A DNA stretch of 64,000 bases, from the NCBI RefSeq assembly GCF_009711975.1, contig NZ_VIKW01000009.1, forward strand, positions 1 to 64,000, given 5' to 3'. Made by a program: the position numbers and the translations under genes. Source of the DNA: Anabaena sp. UHCC 0204 (GTDB lineage: Bacteria > Cyanobacteriota > Cyanobacteriia > Cyanobacteriales > Nostocaceae). Shown here in pieces: positions 33,960 through 44,260 of the stretch. Numbering within the stretch: the first letter of the stretch is position 1; every line of letters starts with the position of its first letter. Under the pieces are notes generated by a model. It was given only the letters and a program-made list of their open reading frames with translations, was not told the DNA's origin and did no database searches.

Positions 33960-36203
33960 ATGAATAATCACCTTTTACCTATTTCCGAATATACACCAGA
34001 ACCCATAAAATTTATTGGCTTTACTCAACCTCATGGAGTCTTTTTAGCCATAAAAGAACCAGAATTAACTATTTTACAAGTTAGTAACAATACATCCCAT
34101 TTTTTGGGTTTTCCTCCAGAAGATTTACTCAATCAGCCTTTAAGTAAATTTATAGATCAGGAGCAAATTAATGTATTTCTAGATTATTTATCTCAACAGG
34201 ATTTACAATCTAGTAATCCTATTGAATTTACTATTAACGTCAGGGATGAAAATATAGATTTTGATGGAGTTATTCATCGCAGTCAAGACATATTAATTCT
34301 AGAATTAGAACCTACTCTTTTAGATAAAAGTAAGGTGTTTTTTAAATTTTATCCTTTAATAAAATTAGCTGTTTCTAAATTAAAAGGTGCTGATAGTACA
34401 CCTCTGATCTGTCAAATTTTAGCTAAAGAAGTCAGAAAAATTACCGGATTTGATCGGGTAATGTTATATAAATTCGATGATGATGGACATGGTTATGTAA
34501 TTGCTGAAGATAAATTAGACAGTTTAGAAACTTATCTAGGACTACATTATCCCGAATCCGATATTCCTCGCGTAGCTAGAGAACTCTTTACTTCTAACTA
34601 TACCAGATTAATACCTGATGCTAATGCTAAACCAATAGAAATTATTCCCTGCCATAATCCAATTACAAATCAGCCCACAGATTTAACTAATTCGATGTTA
34701 AGAAGTGCTTCACCTTGCCATATTCAATATTTACATAATATGGGTGTTGCAGCTTCTTTAACTATCTCCTTAGTCAAGGATCAAAAACTCTGGGGCTTAA
34801 TTGCTTGTCATCATCAATTACCTAAATATCTACCTTATGAAATTCGTAGTGCTTGCGAAATTTTGGGACAGATGACATCTTTAGAATTGGCAAACAAACA
34901 AGATAATCAAGATAGTGAATATAAAATACATTTAGCATCTATTCAATCTAAGTTAATTGAATATATGTCAATAGATAAAAACTTTATTGATGGTTTAATA
35001 AATCACAAAATTAATATACTTAATTTAGTTAATGCCCAAGGTGCAGCAATATGTTTTGATGGAGAATATATTACAATTGGCAATACTCCTGAACAAAAGG
35101 ATATTCAAAAGCTGGTAGCATGGATAAATCAAAATCTACAAGAATCAATATTTTATACTAATACGCTATATCAATTTTATCCTCCTGCTGAAGAATTTCG
35201 GAATTTAGCTAGTGGGTTGTTGGTAGTTTCTATTGCTAAAAGTCAGAAAAACTATATTTTATGGTTTCGTCCAGAAGTGTTACAAACGATAGATTGGGCA
35301 GGAAATCCTTATCAACCATTACAAATTATGGAAGATGAAGGGATACCACTATCACCCCGTAAATCTTTTGAACTCTGGAAAGAAATAGTTCAGTTAAAGT
35401 CACTTCCTTGGAAATCCTGTGAAATAAATGCAGCTTTAGAATTGAGAAATTCAATTATTGGTGTGGTTCTGCGAAAAGTAGATGAATTGGAAGTATTAAA
35501 TCGAGATTTAGAACGCAGTAATAATGAATTGGATGCTTTTGCTTATATTGCTTCCCATGATTTAAAAGAACCATTGCGAGGAATTCATAATTACTCTAAT
35601 TTCTTAATTGAAGATTATGGTGAAACTCTCAATGAAGATGGCCAATCAAAATTAAGAACATTAATTCGTTTGACTCAACGCATGGAAGATCTAATTGATT
35701 CACTGCTGCATTTCTCTCGCTTAGGGAGAATAGATTTATCTATGCAGCAAATAGATTTGAATAAAATTTTAGATAACATTTTAGATTTGTTAAGTCCTCG
35801 GATTGAACAGGAAAAAATTGAAATTCGGATTCCTGAACCTTTACCAAAAATTTATTGCGATCGCGTACAAATAAGTGAAGTATTTAATAATCTCATCGCT
35901 AATGCCATTAAATACAATGATAAAGATGAAAAATGGATTGAAATTGGTTATTTGCCAAAAACTAACCCATTACAATTCTACGTCAAAGATAACGGTATTG
36001 GCATTAAAACTAAACACTTTAATACCATTTTTCGCATTTTTAAAAGACTACATGGACCGAGTAAATATGGTGGTGGAACAGGTGCAGGATTAACAATTGT
36101 TCAGAAAATTTTGGAAAAACATGATGGTAAAATTTGGGTAGAATCAATTTATGGTGAAGGTACTACTTTCTATTTTACATTGCAAGGTGATGAAGTACAA
36201 TAG
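33960..36203 (+). CDS. cph1: Cph1-type phytochrome histidine kinase
   Basis: 747 residues in PAS-GAF-PHY-HisKA-HATPase order. The N-terminus has YTPEPIKFIGFTQPHG; Tyr replaces the bilin-binding Cys of bacteriophytochromes. The GAF domain has the PESDIPRVARELF stretch and Cys253-His254 (SPCHIQYLHNMGV), the Cph1-type phycocyanobilin site. The PHY tongue PRKSF is at 466-470 and WFRPE at 435-439. The H box is ASHDLKEPLRG (His533), with NLIANAIKYN and GGTGAGLTI in the ATPase. It should be a red/far-red sensor that passes phosphate to the regulator at 36377. Very close to the CDF gene upstream. Confidence 0.93.
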   Translation: MNNHLLPISEYTPEPIKFIGFTQPHGVFLAIKEPELTILQVSNNTSHFLGFPPEDLLNQPLSKFIDQEQINVFLDYLSQQDLQSSNPIEFTINVRDENIDFDGVIHRSQDILILELEPTLLDKSKVFFKFYPLIKLAVSKLKGADSTPLICQILAKEVRKITGFDRVMLYKFDDDGHGYVIAEDKLDSLETYLGLHYPESDIPRVARELFTSNYTRLIPDANAKPIEIIPCHNPITNQPTDLTNSMLRSASPCHIQYLHNMGVAASLTISLVKDQKLWGLIACHHQLPKYLPYEIRSACEILGQMTSLELANKQDNQDSEYKIHLASIQSKLIEYMSIDKNFIDGLINHKINILNLVNAQGAAICFDGEYITIGNTPEQKDIQKLVAWINQNLQESIFYTNTLYQFYPPAEEFRNLASGLLVVSIAKSQKNYILWFRPEVLQTIDWAGNPYQPLQIMEDEGIPLSPRKSFELWKEIVQLKSLPWKSCEINAALELRNSIIGVVLRKVDELEVLNRDLERSNNELDAFAYIASHDLKEPLRGIHNYSNFLIEDYGETLNEDGQSKLRTLIRLTQRMEDLIDSLLHFSRLGRIDLSMQQIDLNKILDNILDLLSPRIEQEKIEIRIPEPLPKIYCDRVQISEVFNNLIANAIKYNDKDEKWIEIGYLPKTNPLQFYVKDNGIGIKTKHFNTIFRIFKRLHGPSKYGGGTGAGLTIVQKILEKHDGKIWVESIYGEGTTFYFTLQGDEVQ

Positions 36204-36376
36204 TCATAAGGTTTTCAAAACTTAATATTGTTTTAATTATTCTAGCAACGCTAATATAATAAACTTTCAGAATTATTAAATCATAATTCTATAAAAAAAA
36301 TAATTAATAATGACCTATTACAAATTACTTGTATAATAGAAACTAATAATACAAATCTAAATCAAAACAATAATAA

Positions 36377-36832
36377 ATGATTGGCAACTATACCAAACCT
36401 TTTTTAGTAATTGAAGATAGCGATGAAGACTTTGAAGCTTTTTCTAGAGTTGTTCAACAACAAGCAGTTGTCAATCCCATTTTTCGTTGTACTGATGGTG
36501 ATGATGCACTAGATTATCTATATCGCAACGGAATTTATCAAGATTTCAATTCTTTCCCTCTCCCGGCAATTATTTTACTTGATTTAAATTTACCAGGAAC
36601 AGATGGTAGGGAAGTATTAAAAGAAATCAAGGAGGATGAATATTTAAAAACAATTCCTGTAATTGTCTTTACTACTTCTTCTAACCCCAAAGATATTGAA
36701 GCTTGTTATCAATATTCTGTCGCTAGTTATATTTTGAAACCAATAGATATTAAAAGATTAATAGCCACTATTCAAGGCTTCATTAACTATTGGCTGGATC
36801 TTGTAATTCTTCCTGAACCTATTAACAAATAA
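36377..36832 (+). CDS. rcp1: phytochrome response regulator, Rcp1-like
   Basis: 151 residues, a single receiver domain with no output domain. Acidic pocket EDSDED (13-18), phospho-acceptor Asp69 in ILLDLNLPG, Thr in VFTTSS, Lys in ILKPID. The extended [18 protein letters not shown] loop and long C-terminal helix are typical of Rcp1-class regulators encoded beside cyanobacterial phytochromes. It follows the phytochrome gene by about 170 bp. Downstream targets unknown. Confidence 0.92.
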   Translation: MIGNYTKPFLVIEDSDEDFEAFSRVVQQQAVVNPIFRCTDGDDALDYLYRNGIYQDFNSFPLPAIILLDLNLPGTDGREVLKEIKEDEYLKTIPVIVFTTSSNPKDIEACYQYSVASYILKPIDIKRLIATIQGFINYWLDLVILPEPINK

Positions 36833-36834
36833 TT

Positions 36835-37095
36835 TTATTTCTCCAAACGTACTGCATACCACTGTAAATATTGTCCTGGTCCAACATCTAAATTACAACT
36901 TGTATCGAGCAAATATTGTGCTTTTTCGGTAACAGACTCCAATTTTTGCAAATCTGGTGGTAAATCTTCATCAGAAAGTTGTGATAAAGTTTTTTCTAAC
37001 TTTGTTAATAACTCAGCCGCTGTGAGAAATTGTTCTGGTTGATTTGTTTCTAAAACAACAAAATCATCCTGCTGATACATTAATGGATTTGGCAT
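36835..37095 (-). CDS. CRR7-like protein (chlororespiratory reduction 7 family)
   Basis: 86 residues: MPNPLMYQQDDFVVLETNQP, then EQFLTAAELLTKLEKTL and the end SCNLDVGPGQYLQWYAVRLEK. The order of 'VVLE', 'E-LT--EL', 'LP-DL' and 'QWY-V-LE' agrees with plant CRR7, a factor needed for assembly of the NDH complex of the photosynthetic membrane. In cyanobacteria the role is less clear. Its stop faces the end of rcp1 (convergent, 2 bp gap). Confidence 0.75.
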   Translation of the reverse strand: MPNPLMYQQDDFVVLETNQPEQFLTAAELLTKLEKTLSQLSDEDLPPDLQKLESVTEKAQYLLDTSCNLDVGPGQYLQWYAVRLEK

Positions 37096-37116
37096 TTTTG
37101 GTAATTGGTAATTGGT

Positions 37117-37186
37117 GACTTGCCCTGAGCGTAGCCGAAGGGTTGGTAATTGTCAATTGTCAATTGTCAATTGTCAATTGTCAATT
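37117..37186. repeat. 31-bp dispersed repeat copy 2 plus heptamer array
   Basis: 37117-37147 is identical to 25571-25601. It is followed by five units of TCAATTG (37148-37186), ending just at the stop of sasA. Confidence 0.85.
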
Positions 37187-37188
37187 CT

Positions 37189-38376
37189 CTACGATGGATA
37201 TACTGGCAGAGTAAAATGAAACCATGCACCACCGTGGGGAGATGAATCTACCCAAATTTGACCGTAGTGGACGCGGATAATGCGTTGACATAAACAAAGA
37301 CCAATTCCATATCCATCTGTGTTTTGATCACGTTGGAGACGGAAAAGATTTTCAAAAATACGATCGCGGTTTTCTTCAGGAATACCAGGACCACTATCAC
37401 CAATACTAAATTGAATTTTTTGTGTAGTGCGATGCAGTCCCGCTACACTGATAATGCCACCCACAGGTGTATATTTGATGGCGTTATCTAAAAGATTTGT
37501 TAGCACTTGCCGAATTCGTTCTGGATCTACATACACATAGGGTAAATCTTGGGGAATATCTGTTTCTATAGTTTGAGATTTGGCAATGTAGCGATCGCTC
37601 AATTCCTCTAATACCTCTAAACACAGTGTTCCTAATTGTAACTTCTGTGGTGTAATAGGTAATTCCGTATCCTCACCGCGTCCCACTTGTAACAAATCAG
37701 CAATCATGCGATCAATGATCCGTGTTTGGGTGCGAGCTTGTTTTAATAGATGCAAAGCTAGTCCTGGTTTCAGGCGTTGGAATGCTCCTATATCTGGATT
37801 GTAATTAGATTGAAGAGTTTCCAGAGCGATCGCTGCCGCTGTGAGAGGATTACGAAGATCATGCGCCAAAATCGCAATCACTCTGTCTTTAAACAGTAGC
37901 TGTTCTTGAAGTTTCTCTTTTTCTTGCTTCAGACGAAAAATTTCATCTGCAAGTTGAATCAATTCCGCCGAAGTAGCAACAGAATGAATGGTAGATTTAG
38001 GCAAGATCACCTGACTGGTTTCATCCTCAACTTCTCGTAAATCTTCCTGTAATTTTAAAAAGGTGTCAATGGCAGTTTGCCAGCGCGGCCACCAAGTTTT
38101 TAATTCCGGGATGATATTAGTACCAGCAATAGTTTGTTGGGGTTCTGGATGAATCTTGACTAAAGCAGGAGTTGCTACTAACTTAAAGTGTTCGGCTAAA
38201 TAGGGTTGTTCTCCAACATCAATAATTTGTAGTTCAAAACTATACCCAGTCTCTAATTCTTTTAAGTAAGCGCGAATTCGTTGCACTTGTTGACGGGACT
38301 TAGGTCGTCCATCTACAAATAGCAACAGTTGGAGTGGAGCTTCAGAATATATAGGCTGATCCTGGGAAACTTGCAT
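37189..38376 (-). CDS. sasA: circadian clock-associated histidine kinase SasA
   Basis: About 395 residues. The N-terminal KaiB-like thioredoxin domain has [20 protein letters not shown] and [13 protein letters not shown] linker and coiled coil lead to [18 protein letters not shown] (H box), [27 protein letters not shown] and [12 protein letters not shown]. SasA docks on KaiC through the KaiB-like domain and phosphorylates RpaA, sending clock time to transcription. No kai or rpaA gene is in the window, as is normal. ATG 38376 ([10 protein letters not shown]) is preferred to an upstream TTG at 38403. Confidence 0.95.
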   Translation of the reverse strand: MQVSQDQPIYSEAPLQLLLFVDGRPKSRQQVQRIRAYLKELETGYSFELQIIDVGEQPYLAEHFKLVATPALVKIHPEPQQTIAGTNIIPELKTWWPRWQTAIDTFLKLQEDLREVEDETSQVILPKSTIHSVATSAELIQLADEIFRLKQEKEKLQEQLLFKDRVIAILAHDLRNPLTAAAIALETLQSNYNPDIGAFQRLKPGLALHLLKQARTQTRIIDRMIADLLQVGRGEDTELPITPQKLQLGTLCLEVLEELSDRYIAKSQTIETDIPQDLPYVYVDPERIRQVLTNLLDNAIKYTPVGGIISVAGLHRTTQKIQFSIGDSGPGIPEENRDRIFENLFRLQRDQNTDGYGIGLCLCQRIIRVHYGQIWVDSSPHGGAWFHFTLPVYPS

Positions 38377-38519
38377 GACATCTTGTTTCAGCACTGGTAA
38401 CAACCTGGCGACGCTTTACAGAAAGTAAAATGGACTGACGTTGGTTGATGGTCGTTGTTTTTTCTAATTTAATATCTATTTTAGATTCTTCCTACCGTAA
38501 TCCGATCTAGGTTTTTGAT

Positions 38520-40010
38520 ATGAAAGGAATTGTTTTCGGAATCTTGCTGCCTTTTGCCCTTACTTTTATACCGATTAGGCTTCTAGCTCAGGAATTACAG
38601 CCCCCGACCGATCTAAGTCAAAATCCGGATTTGCAGTCAACAGAGGATAGTTTTTATACTACAACTGCTCGGTTAATCCAGCAGCAAAAAAGATTAATTG
38701 CCCGGATGGAAGAGGCTTTTAACTCACCAGATGCTAATAAAATGATATCTGTACGAGGACAATTAATTACCCAGACTATTCAAATAGAGGGTTTTCTCAA
38801 ACGTCAGTACCCAAATTCTCAAAAATTATGTAATTCCCAAGGGAATTTTTCAGATTTTTCTTCTTTACCTATTCAGTTCAATGAGTCAAGAGCGCAAATT
38901 TACTGTTCTTTGTTTGCGTCTAGTCAGGAATTGTTTAAACTACGCCCAATCATAGATCGGTTATTATCTCGACGGGGGGAAATAACTCTAGTCAGAGAAT
39001 TACCCTTAGTTTCCGGGGAACGACAATTAGATCCTGTACTTCCTATCGCTCCTGTAGTGCGTCCTAACTTGAACAAACCAGCAATACCGCTTGATAACAG
39101 AGAACCAAATTTAACTACACCTCCTTTAGCAATTATTGGTAGAACCCAAAAAACAGCTATAGCTAATTATGTACCGCCAATGCAACCGGCGATCGCAGTA
39201 CCAATAGAAGCATTGAATCATCTCCAAACTGCTACTCAATTCTTGCAAACAGCCCCAGGAGCATTTCCCAGTCAGCAGCAAGCTTTTACGGCATTAAACC
39301 GCTTGAATGATCGCACTAATTCCCCAGAACAAAAAATTTACGCTAACTTTCTGGAACTACCTAACACAGGTATGGTTAAGGTGTTACCTAATTCAGCTTA
39401 CCATCGTCAGCCGAATGTTGTGCAGAATCGTTTAGAAGCTAATATTAACGTCTATCCTTTTCCCTTGGGAGTTGAGACTAAAGGCAGTTTTGTTCCCAGT
39501 TTACCACTTCAGGTAGTTGGCGAAAACTTTCAATTAGTTCCTGAAAATATAGATTATGGCTTTATTGTTGATGTCGGTGATCTCGCTTTAGAAAAATTGG
39601 ATGGGAAACTGGCAGTTCTCAACAAGCCAACAAGAGATTTTTTCCTCAACTACCAGCCGCCCAAAGAGTTAGAATCTTTACAAATAGATAAACGCCGCTT
39701 TGTGACAGGTAAAGATCAGAACTGGAATCAATCACAAGTCATCTTAACTGGTGCAAAAGCCCAATTAAATCGTACCTATTTAGTGCGATCGCTCCAATTC
39801 CAACTTCCAGACATAATTCTCAATCGTCAACCCATAACCCGCCGTAATAGCCGCGCTAAACAGCAATTATCACAAGTTCCTAGTAGTGATACCATCATCG
39901 CCTTCCGCCCCGTTCGCAGTCATCTAGATGGCAGTTACACCATCCTTTGGCGAGTTCTTAACCAACTACCCGCACCGCAAATTGAAGATTTAGAGAAATA
40001 CGTCCAGTAG
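38520..40010 (+). CDS. secreted protein of unknown function
   Basis: 496 residues. A signal peptide (MKGIVFGILLPFALTFIPIRLLAQ) is clear. The middle is proline-rich (residues about 185-260, VLPIAPVVRPNLNKPAIPL) and the rest is mainly beta (YPFPLGVETKGSF, DIILNRQPITRRNSR). No enzymatic motif is seen and no family is recognised. Divergent from sasA with about 140 bp between. The last codons are duplicated just downstream (74-bp tandem repeat). Confidence 0.75.
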   Translation: MKGIVFGILLPFALTFIPIRLLAQELQPPTDLSQNPDLQSTEDSFYTTTARLIQQQKRLIARMEEAFNSPDANKMISVRGQLITQTIQIEGFLKRQYPNSQKLCNSQGNFSDFSSLPIQFNESRAQIYCSLFASSQELFKLRPIIDRLLSRRGEITLVRELPLVSGERQLDPVLPIAPVVRPNLNKPAIPLDNREPNLTTPPLAIIGRTQKTAIANYVPPMQPAIAVPIEALNHLQTATQFLQTAPGAFPSQQQAFTALNRLNDRTNSPEQKIYANFLELPNTGMVKVLPNSAYHRQPNVVQNRLEANINVYPFPLGVETKGSFVPSLPLQVVGENFQLVPENIDYGFIVDVGDLALEKLDGKLAVLNKPTRDFFLNYQPPKELESLQIDKRRFVTGKDQNWNQSQVILTGAKAQLNRTYLVRSLQFQLPDIILNRQPITRRNSRAKQQLSQVPSSDTIIAFRPVRSHLDGSYTILWRVLNQLPAPQIEDLEKYVQ

Positions 40011-40117
40011 GGGCAAACCCCCTGTGGTTGCCCCAAATACTACCCGCACCGCAAATTGAAGATTTAGAAAAATACGTCCAGTATTTGGGGCAAACCCCCT
40101 GTGGTTGCCCCAAATAC
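39965..40117. repeat. 74-bp tandem duplication across a stop codon
   Basis: 39965-40009, the end of the secreted-protein gene, recurs at 40039-40083 with one base change, each followed by the hairpin GGGGCAAACCCCCTGTGGTT/GCCCC. The first copy supplies the stop (TAG at 40008-40010). The remaining gap to 40315 holds GC-rich repeats (CGGGGTAGGCACGGGGGCGC) and a GTTGGGTT segment related to 32789; TATAAT near 40280 may serve the next pair. Confidence 0.8.
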
Positions 40118-40315
40118 CGGGGTAGGCACGGGGGCGCTACCCCTACATTAAATACCATCATAGCCCCTCCTCGCCTGCGGGGAGGAGGTTGGGGGTTGGG
40201 TTGAACACAGTGAAACCCAACAGAACCAATGATTGTCGCTAAAGTGGAATAACGGAAAGCTGGAAACTGGGAGATTGTGCTATAATTTGTCAGTGATTAC
40301 ATTATCAGAGATTTT

Positions 40316-40522
40316 ATGATAACATTGCAAGAAATTATTAATTCATTAGCAAATTTGTCAAAAGAAGATCAAGATTTTCTATTTGAAACACTCCGCAAAA
40401 GAAGAGAAAAGGAAACTAAGCAAGTTAGAGTTCATTCCTTACGAGGGAAGTATTCTAATTTAGCTACAAATAGTGATGATTTTGCAGATAAGAAACAGGC
40501 AGAGATTGCTTTAGAAAATTAG
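40316..40522 (+). CDS. antitoxin of a PIN toxin pair
   Basis: 68 residues, helical: LQEIINSLANLSKEDQDFLFETLRKRREKE, then VHSLRGKYSNLA and a short acidic tail. This form (a helix pair then 'LRGKYS') is usual for antitoxins encoded before PIN toxins in cyanobacteria. It is likely to bind its promoter and cover the toxin's active site. Four bp separate its stop from the toxin start. A TATAAT-like box lies just upstream at about 40280. Confidence 0.7.
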   Translation: MITLQEIINSLANLSKEDQDFLFETLRKRREKETKQVRVHSLRGKYSNLATNSDDFADKKQAEIALEN

Positions 40523-40526
40523 CAAG

Positions 40527-40931
40527 ATGAATATTATTTTAGATGCTTGTGCTTTAATTGCTTTTTTTAGAAATGAGATAGGGGCAGAAATTGTAGAAAA
40601 CTATTTGTCTGATAATCAATATATTTGCATGATTCATGGCATTAATTTATGTGAAGTTTATTATGATTTTCTGCGAACGGGAGGAGATACAATTGCAGAT
40701 GCTCTTATTGAAGATGTACAATCTTTAGGGCTAGTTATTCGAGATGATTTGACTATCAGTTTTTGGCCACAGGTAGGAGGTTATAAGGCAAGTATCAGAA
40801 GAATTTCTTTAGCAGATTGTTTTGCATTAACTCTGGCTAATCGAGAAAGTGGTATTTTAGTTACTTCAGATCGTAAAGAGTTTGAACCTGTTGTTTCTCT
40901 TAATATTTGTCAGATTAATTTTATTCGTTAG
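40527..40931 (+). CDS. vapC: PIN-domain toxin (VapC-like)
   Basis: 134 residues with all PIN acidic positions: LDACALIAFF, HGINLCEVYYDF, ISLADCFALTLA and VTSDRKEFE. PIN toxins are Mg2+-dependent RNases that often cleave tRNA or rRNA. In contrast to the pair at 473-1235 this gene is uninterrupted and presumably active. Encoded with the 68-residue antitoxin just upstream. Confidence 0.88.
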   Translation: MNIILDACALIAFFRNEIGAEIVENYLSDNQYICMIHGINLCEVYYDFLRTGGDTIADALIEDVQSLGLVIRDDLTISFWPQVGGYKASIRRISLADCFALTLANRESGILVTSDRKEFEPVVSLNICQINFIR

Positions 40932-41021
40932 TTTATCTGGTTATTCGGTACATAGTATGCTTAACTAATAGTTAATAATTAGAATGAAAACTATCAACAT
41001 AATTTCTAACATTATTGCCTT

Positions 41022-41315
41022 ATGAACCAACCCATTCCTACAATTAATACACGACTTCTTGACTCTCTCGCTCAAATTATCCTTTCACTTTCTCAAGAAG
41101 AATATCAAATCTTAGTAGAAAAAATTCAACATTCTCGACAAAATGAATACCAGAAAACACAAAATATTGAATCCTTAAAACAGGATATAGCAGCAGGTAT
41201 TCAACAACTCCAAAACGGTGAATACACAGAATATGATGAAAACAATTTATCTACTCTCATAACTTCAATTAAAGCACGAGGTCGGGAACGTTTACAAGGA
41301 GAAATATCTGAATGA
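41022..41315 (+). CDS. antitoxin of a ParE/RelE-type pair
   Basis: 97 residues. Helical N-terminal part (LLDSLAQIILSLSQEEYQIL) and a later segment IESLKQDIAAGIQQLQNGEYTEYDENNLSTLI, the common form of antitoxins that wrap ParE toxins. Its stop overlaps the toxin start (ATGA at 41312-41315). With the toxin broken by an amber stop, the antitoxin may be kept only by chance or as a repressor. Confidence 0.7.
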   Translation: MNQPIPTINTRLLDSLAQIILSLSQEEYQILVEKIQHSRQNEYQKTQNIESLKQDIAAGIQQLQNGEYTEYDENNLSTLITSIKARGRERLQGEISE

Positions 41316-41614
41316 ATCGCTTTCGGATTTCAAAACTAGCAGAAAAAGATTTAGAAGATATTTGGATTTATCTCTCTCAACAAAATGAAATATTAGCAGA
41401 CCAAAAAATCGCACAAATTTTTGATAAATTTCCGATGTTAGCTCAATTTCCTAATATGGGAACAAAAAGAGACGAACTAGAAACAGGACTTCGTAGCTTT
41501 CCTGTTAAGCCATATATTATATTCTAGACTCAAGATTCTGCAAGTTTAGAAATTGTCAGAATTTTTCATCAATCTAGAGATATAGAAAATCAATTTTCAA
41601 ACGATGATATGTAG
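41312..41614 (+). pseudogene. ParE/RelE-like toxin with in-frame amber stop
   Basis: The frame runs FRISKLAEKDLEDIWIYLSQ to PVKPYIIF and meets TAG at 41525-41527. It then continues open in the same frame (TQDSASLEIVRIFHQSRDIE) to TAG at 41612-41614. A full-length toxin would have 100 residues; the expected residue at the stop is Tyr (IIFY), one base from TAG. The 71-residue product would lack the last strand and helix that hold catalytic residues. ParE toxins act on gyrase, RelE on ribosome-bound mRNA. Confidence 0.88.
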
Positions 41615-41721
41615 AAATTCTATTTAATTTTTTCCTTTGACTTTTGACTTCCGTTAAGCGAAAACCCTATTCTTTCGTGGAAAATGAGTGCTTAATAAAT
41701 CTTTATAATGCTCTGAAAGCC

Positions 41722-44247
41722 TTATCTGCTACAATCTACAAGTCTCTGCAAGAAGAAAGGAGTATAACCGCTGCTCCACTCCCCTGCTAAGGTAGTAGGT
41801 AACGTACCCATATACTGCTTATATGTACTTAAATCTTTATATTCCCATAAAAGTAGTTCATCATATATCAAAAAGCCTCCCCCTGTGTCCTTCTTCCATC
41901 CCACCCTTTCGGCAAAACTATTATACCCTTGAGCGGTCCATTTTTTTGGAAATCTTTCCTTTTCCCATTCAAAATCTAAAGAATTGCCTATTTCCTTCCA
42001 TATCCTTTTTTGGAGGCTAAAACCGAATTTTCCTTTGGAGTTTTTTAACCATAAATCATCTACTTTTCGTAAATCATTACAGTTAAAGTTTTTAATATCA
42101 TTTACTTCTAAATAACCTGGGTTTTCTTTTTTAGCGGAAACCAGAATAAACTGCGAATTTTTACTATCTGCATCTTTCCATCTATTTTGCTGCATTAAAT
42201 AATCTAATTCATTTAATAAATGTGTTTTTAAAGATTCATAATAAACTGTATTTGAGCTATCAGCATTTTGCATTGTATCAGTTTTTTTAATAAGTTCACG
42301 ATAAAGATTAGCGACAATATCAGCATTGCCATTATAGAGAATATTCAGGTCTAACTTAAATAAATCAGTATTAGATTTTGATTTGAGAAGGTTATATTTC
42401 TCTAATGCTTTTTTGTAATCAGCTAAAGCTTTATTTTGTTCTTTTTCTAATTTCGCTTTTACATAATAAATATAAACTAAAGTCGCTAAATAGCTGGTGT
42501 CAGTTTTATCAAAATTATTTTCTTTTGGTAATTTTTCAATACTTTTAGTAAAATCTTCTTTGGCTTTCTTATATTTTGGATCTAATTGGAGATTTTTATC
42601 CTCTTCCTCTTCTGTTTTCGATAAAGATTCATATCCTGAAACTAAAGAACTATCTAATAAAGCTTCTTTAAGTTCTTGATTTGTGATTTTATCTTGTAAA
42701 ACTAAACCTGCAATATTTAAAAATTGGTTAGCTTCATTTACTTGATTTTTTTGTTGTAGTTTAGAAGCTACTTCTGATAATTCTCTGATTTTAGCAACAT
42801 TTTTTTCCATCTTAGCAACATTTTGATTCATTTTAAATGCAGCTATTCCTGAAACAGTTGCAAAACCTAAAGTGACAGATAAAAATATTAAACCAACCTT
42901 TGTTCTTTTTTTGGCAATTGCTAATTGTCTTTCTGCTTCCTGTTTAGCTTCAGCTTCAATTTTTATAGCTTTTTCTTCCTGTTCTTGTGTCCGACTAGCT
43001 GCTAAAAATTCCCTATCTTCAAAACCTAAATTTTTATCCTTTACCCAAACTTCAGCTTCTGCTAAAGCTTCCCCTCGCAATAATCGAGATTTATCCTGTT
43101 TACCTGATAATAACCATTGACGAAAACTATCTGCATAAGGACGTAAACTAGCTAAAGTTTTTTCAATCCATAAATTATCAAAGATAGTATGATAAATCTG
43201 ATTATAAATTTTCAATTTACTGTCTTTGTTAACAACGATTCCTGCTAACTGTAAATCACTTTGTTCAATACTATTATCAGTATCAATTCCTTGTGAATAC
43301 CAAATTTGTTGATATAAATCTAATAAATATGCTGTTTTCTGTTCATCTTTTTTTAAAATTCTATCCCGAATGGTTTTAAAATGGCTCTCATCATCTTGAG
43401 ATTCGCAATTTTCAATAACTTTATTTTTGACTAAATTTTCTACAAAACTAGCTTCTTTTCCCGTCGGAATTTCATCTTTAGATTTACAAATAAAATTACA
43501 AATTTTTTGAGTTAAAAATGGCTGTCCTCCTGTCCAATCTAAAATCGCTTCGAGTACGGTTTCAGGGTTGCTAGTTTGGTGAGAAAATCCCTTGATTAAA
43601 GGTAAAGCTTCTGCAAATTTAAAACCTGTTAATTCAATACTTTTACCAATATTAAAAGGAGTCCGTTTTTTATCTTGAATTAATTCTGATGGTGTAGCAA
43701 CTCCCAACAATACAAAGTTAATGCGGTTATATTCAGAATTATCAACTCTGAGATTAAAAAAGGCACGAATTAACGCAAAAAAATCATCAACAGGAAAACC
43801 TAAACTGAGGATACTATCAATTTCATCAATAAAAATAACAATTTGTGTAGGAACTAATTTTAAGACTTGATCAATAAATTTACCAAAAACCTGTACATTA
43901 GAAAGTCGTTTATTTTCTTCCCACAAAACATCTAAATCAAATTTATTATCTAACTTTAAATTTTCAGAAATATTATTAATAATGCCATTATACCATTGTT
44001 CAGAAGTTAATTCTGATGTGCCAATGGCGGTTAAATCAATAGCCATACAAGCAATTTCTTCAGCCTTTAATCTTTGCATGGTGCGGACACGCAAACTTGA
44101 TTTTCCCATTTGTCGAGAATTCAATACAAAACAAAACTCTCCCGCTTTCACAGCTTGATATAAATCCTCATCAGCTTTGCGTGTGACGTAGGTAGGTGCA
44201 TTAGGAGGAAGACTACCACCAGGTTGATAATAATTTTGGGAATTCAT
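41722..44247 (-). CDS. AAA-like ATPase / transmembrane / GUN4 fusion protein
   Basis: 841 residues. The AAA-like domain (about 15-350) has P-loop [10 protein letters not shown] and Walker [10 protein letters not shown], followed by [15 protein letters not shown], as in cyanobacterial 'AAA_35' proteins that usually carry WD40 repeats. A charged coiled coil and one membrane helix ([20 protein letters not shown], about 450-475) follow, then a helical region. Residues 673-841 form a GUN4-like domain: [34 protein letters not shown] and [12 protein letters not shown], with AERVGW later. GUN4 binds porphyrins in chlorophyll synthesis. A STAND-like sensor with a GUN4 module is implied; its function is unknown. 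Confidence 0.85.
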   Translation of the reverse strand: MNSQNYYQPGGSLPPNAPTYVTRKADEDLYQAVKAGEFCFVLNSRQMGKSSLRVRTMQRLKAEEIACMAIDLTAIGTSELTSEQWYNGIINNISENLKLDNKFDLDVLWEENKRLSNVQVFGKFIDQVLKLVPTQIVIFIDEIDSILSLGFPVDDFFALIRAFFNLRVDNSEYNRINFVLLGVATPSELIQDKKRTPFNIGKSIELTGFKFAEALPLIKGFSHQTSNPETVLEAILDWTGGQPFLTQKICNFICKSKDEIPTGKEASFVENLVKNKVIENCESQDDESHFKTIRDRILKKDEQKTAYLLDLYQQIWYSQGIDTDNSIEQSDLQLAGIVVNKDSKLKIYNQIYHTIFDNLWIEKTLASLRPYADSFRQWLLSGKQDKSRLLRGEALAEAEVWVKDKNLGFEDREFLAASRTQEQEEKAIKIEAEAKQEAERQLAIAKKRTKVGLIFLSVTLGFATVSGIAAFKMNQNVAKMEKNVAKIRELSEVASKLQQKNQVNEANQFLNIAGLVLQDKITNQELKEALLDSSLVSGYESLSKTEEEEDKNLQLDPKYKKAKEDFTKSIEKLPKENNFDKTDTSYLATLVYIYYVKAKLEKEQNKALADYKKALEKYNLLKSKSNTDLFKLDLNILYNGNADIVANLYRELIKKTDTMQNADSSNTVYYESLKTHLLNELDYLMQQNRWKDADSKNSQFILVSAKKENPGYLEVNDIKNFNCNDLRKVDDLWLKNSKGKFGFSLQKRIWKEIGNSLDFEWEKERFPKKWTAQGYNSFAERVGWKKDTGGGFLIYDELLLWEYKDLSTYKQYMGTLPTTLAGEWSSGYTPFFLQRLVDCSR

Positions 44248-44260
44248 ATTTTTATGCTAG

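Noticed and set aside
41312-41614. Recoding of UAG (pyrrolysine or readthrough) in the ParE-like gene
   Set aside because: Cyanobacteria have no pyrrolysine system and nothing downstream suggests a readthrough element; a point mutation is simpler.
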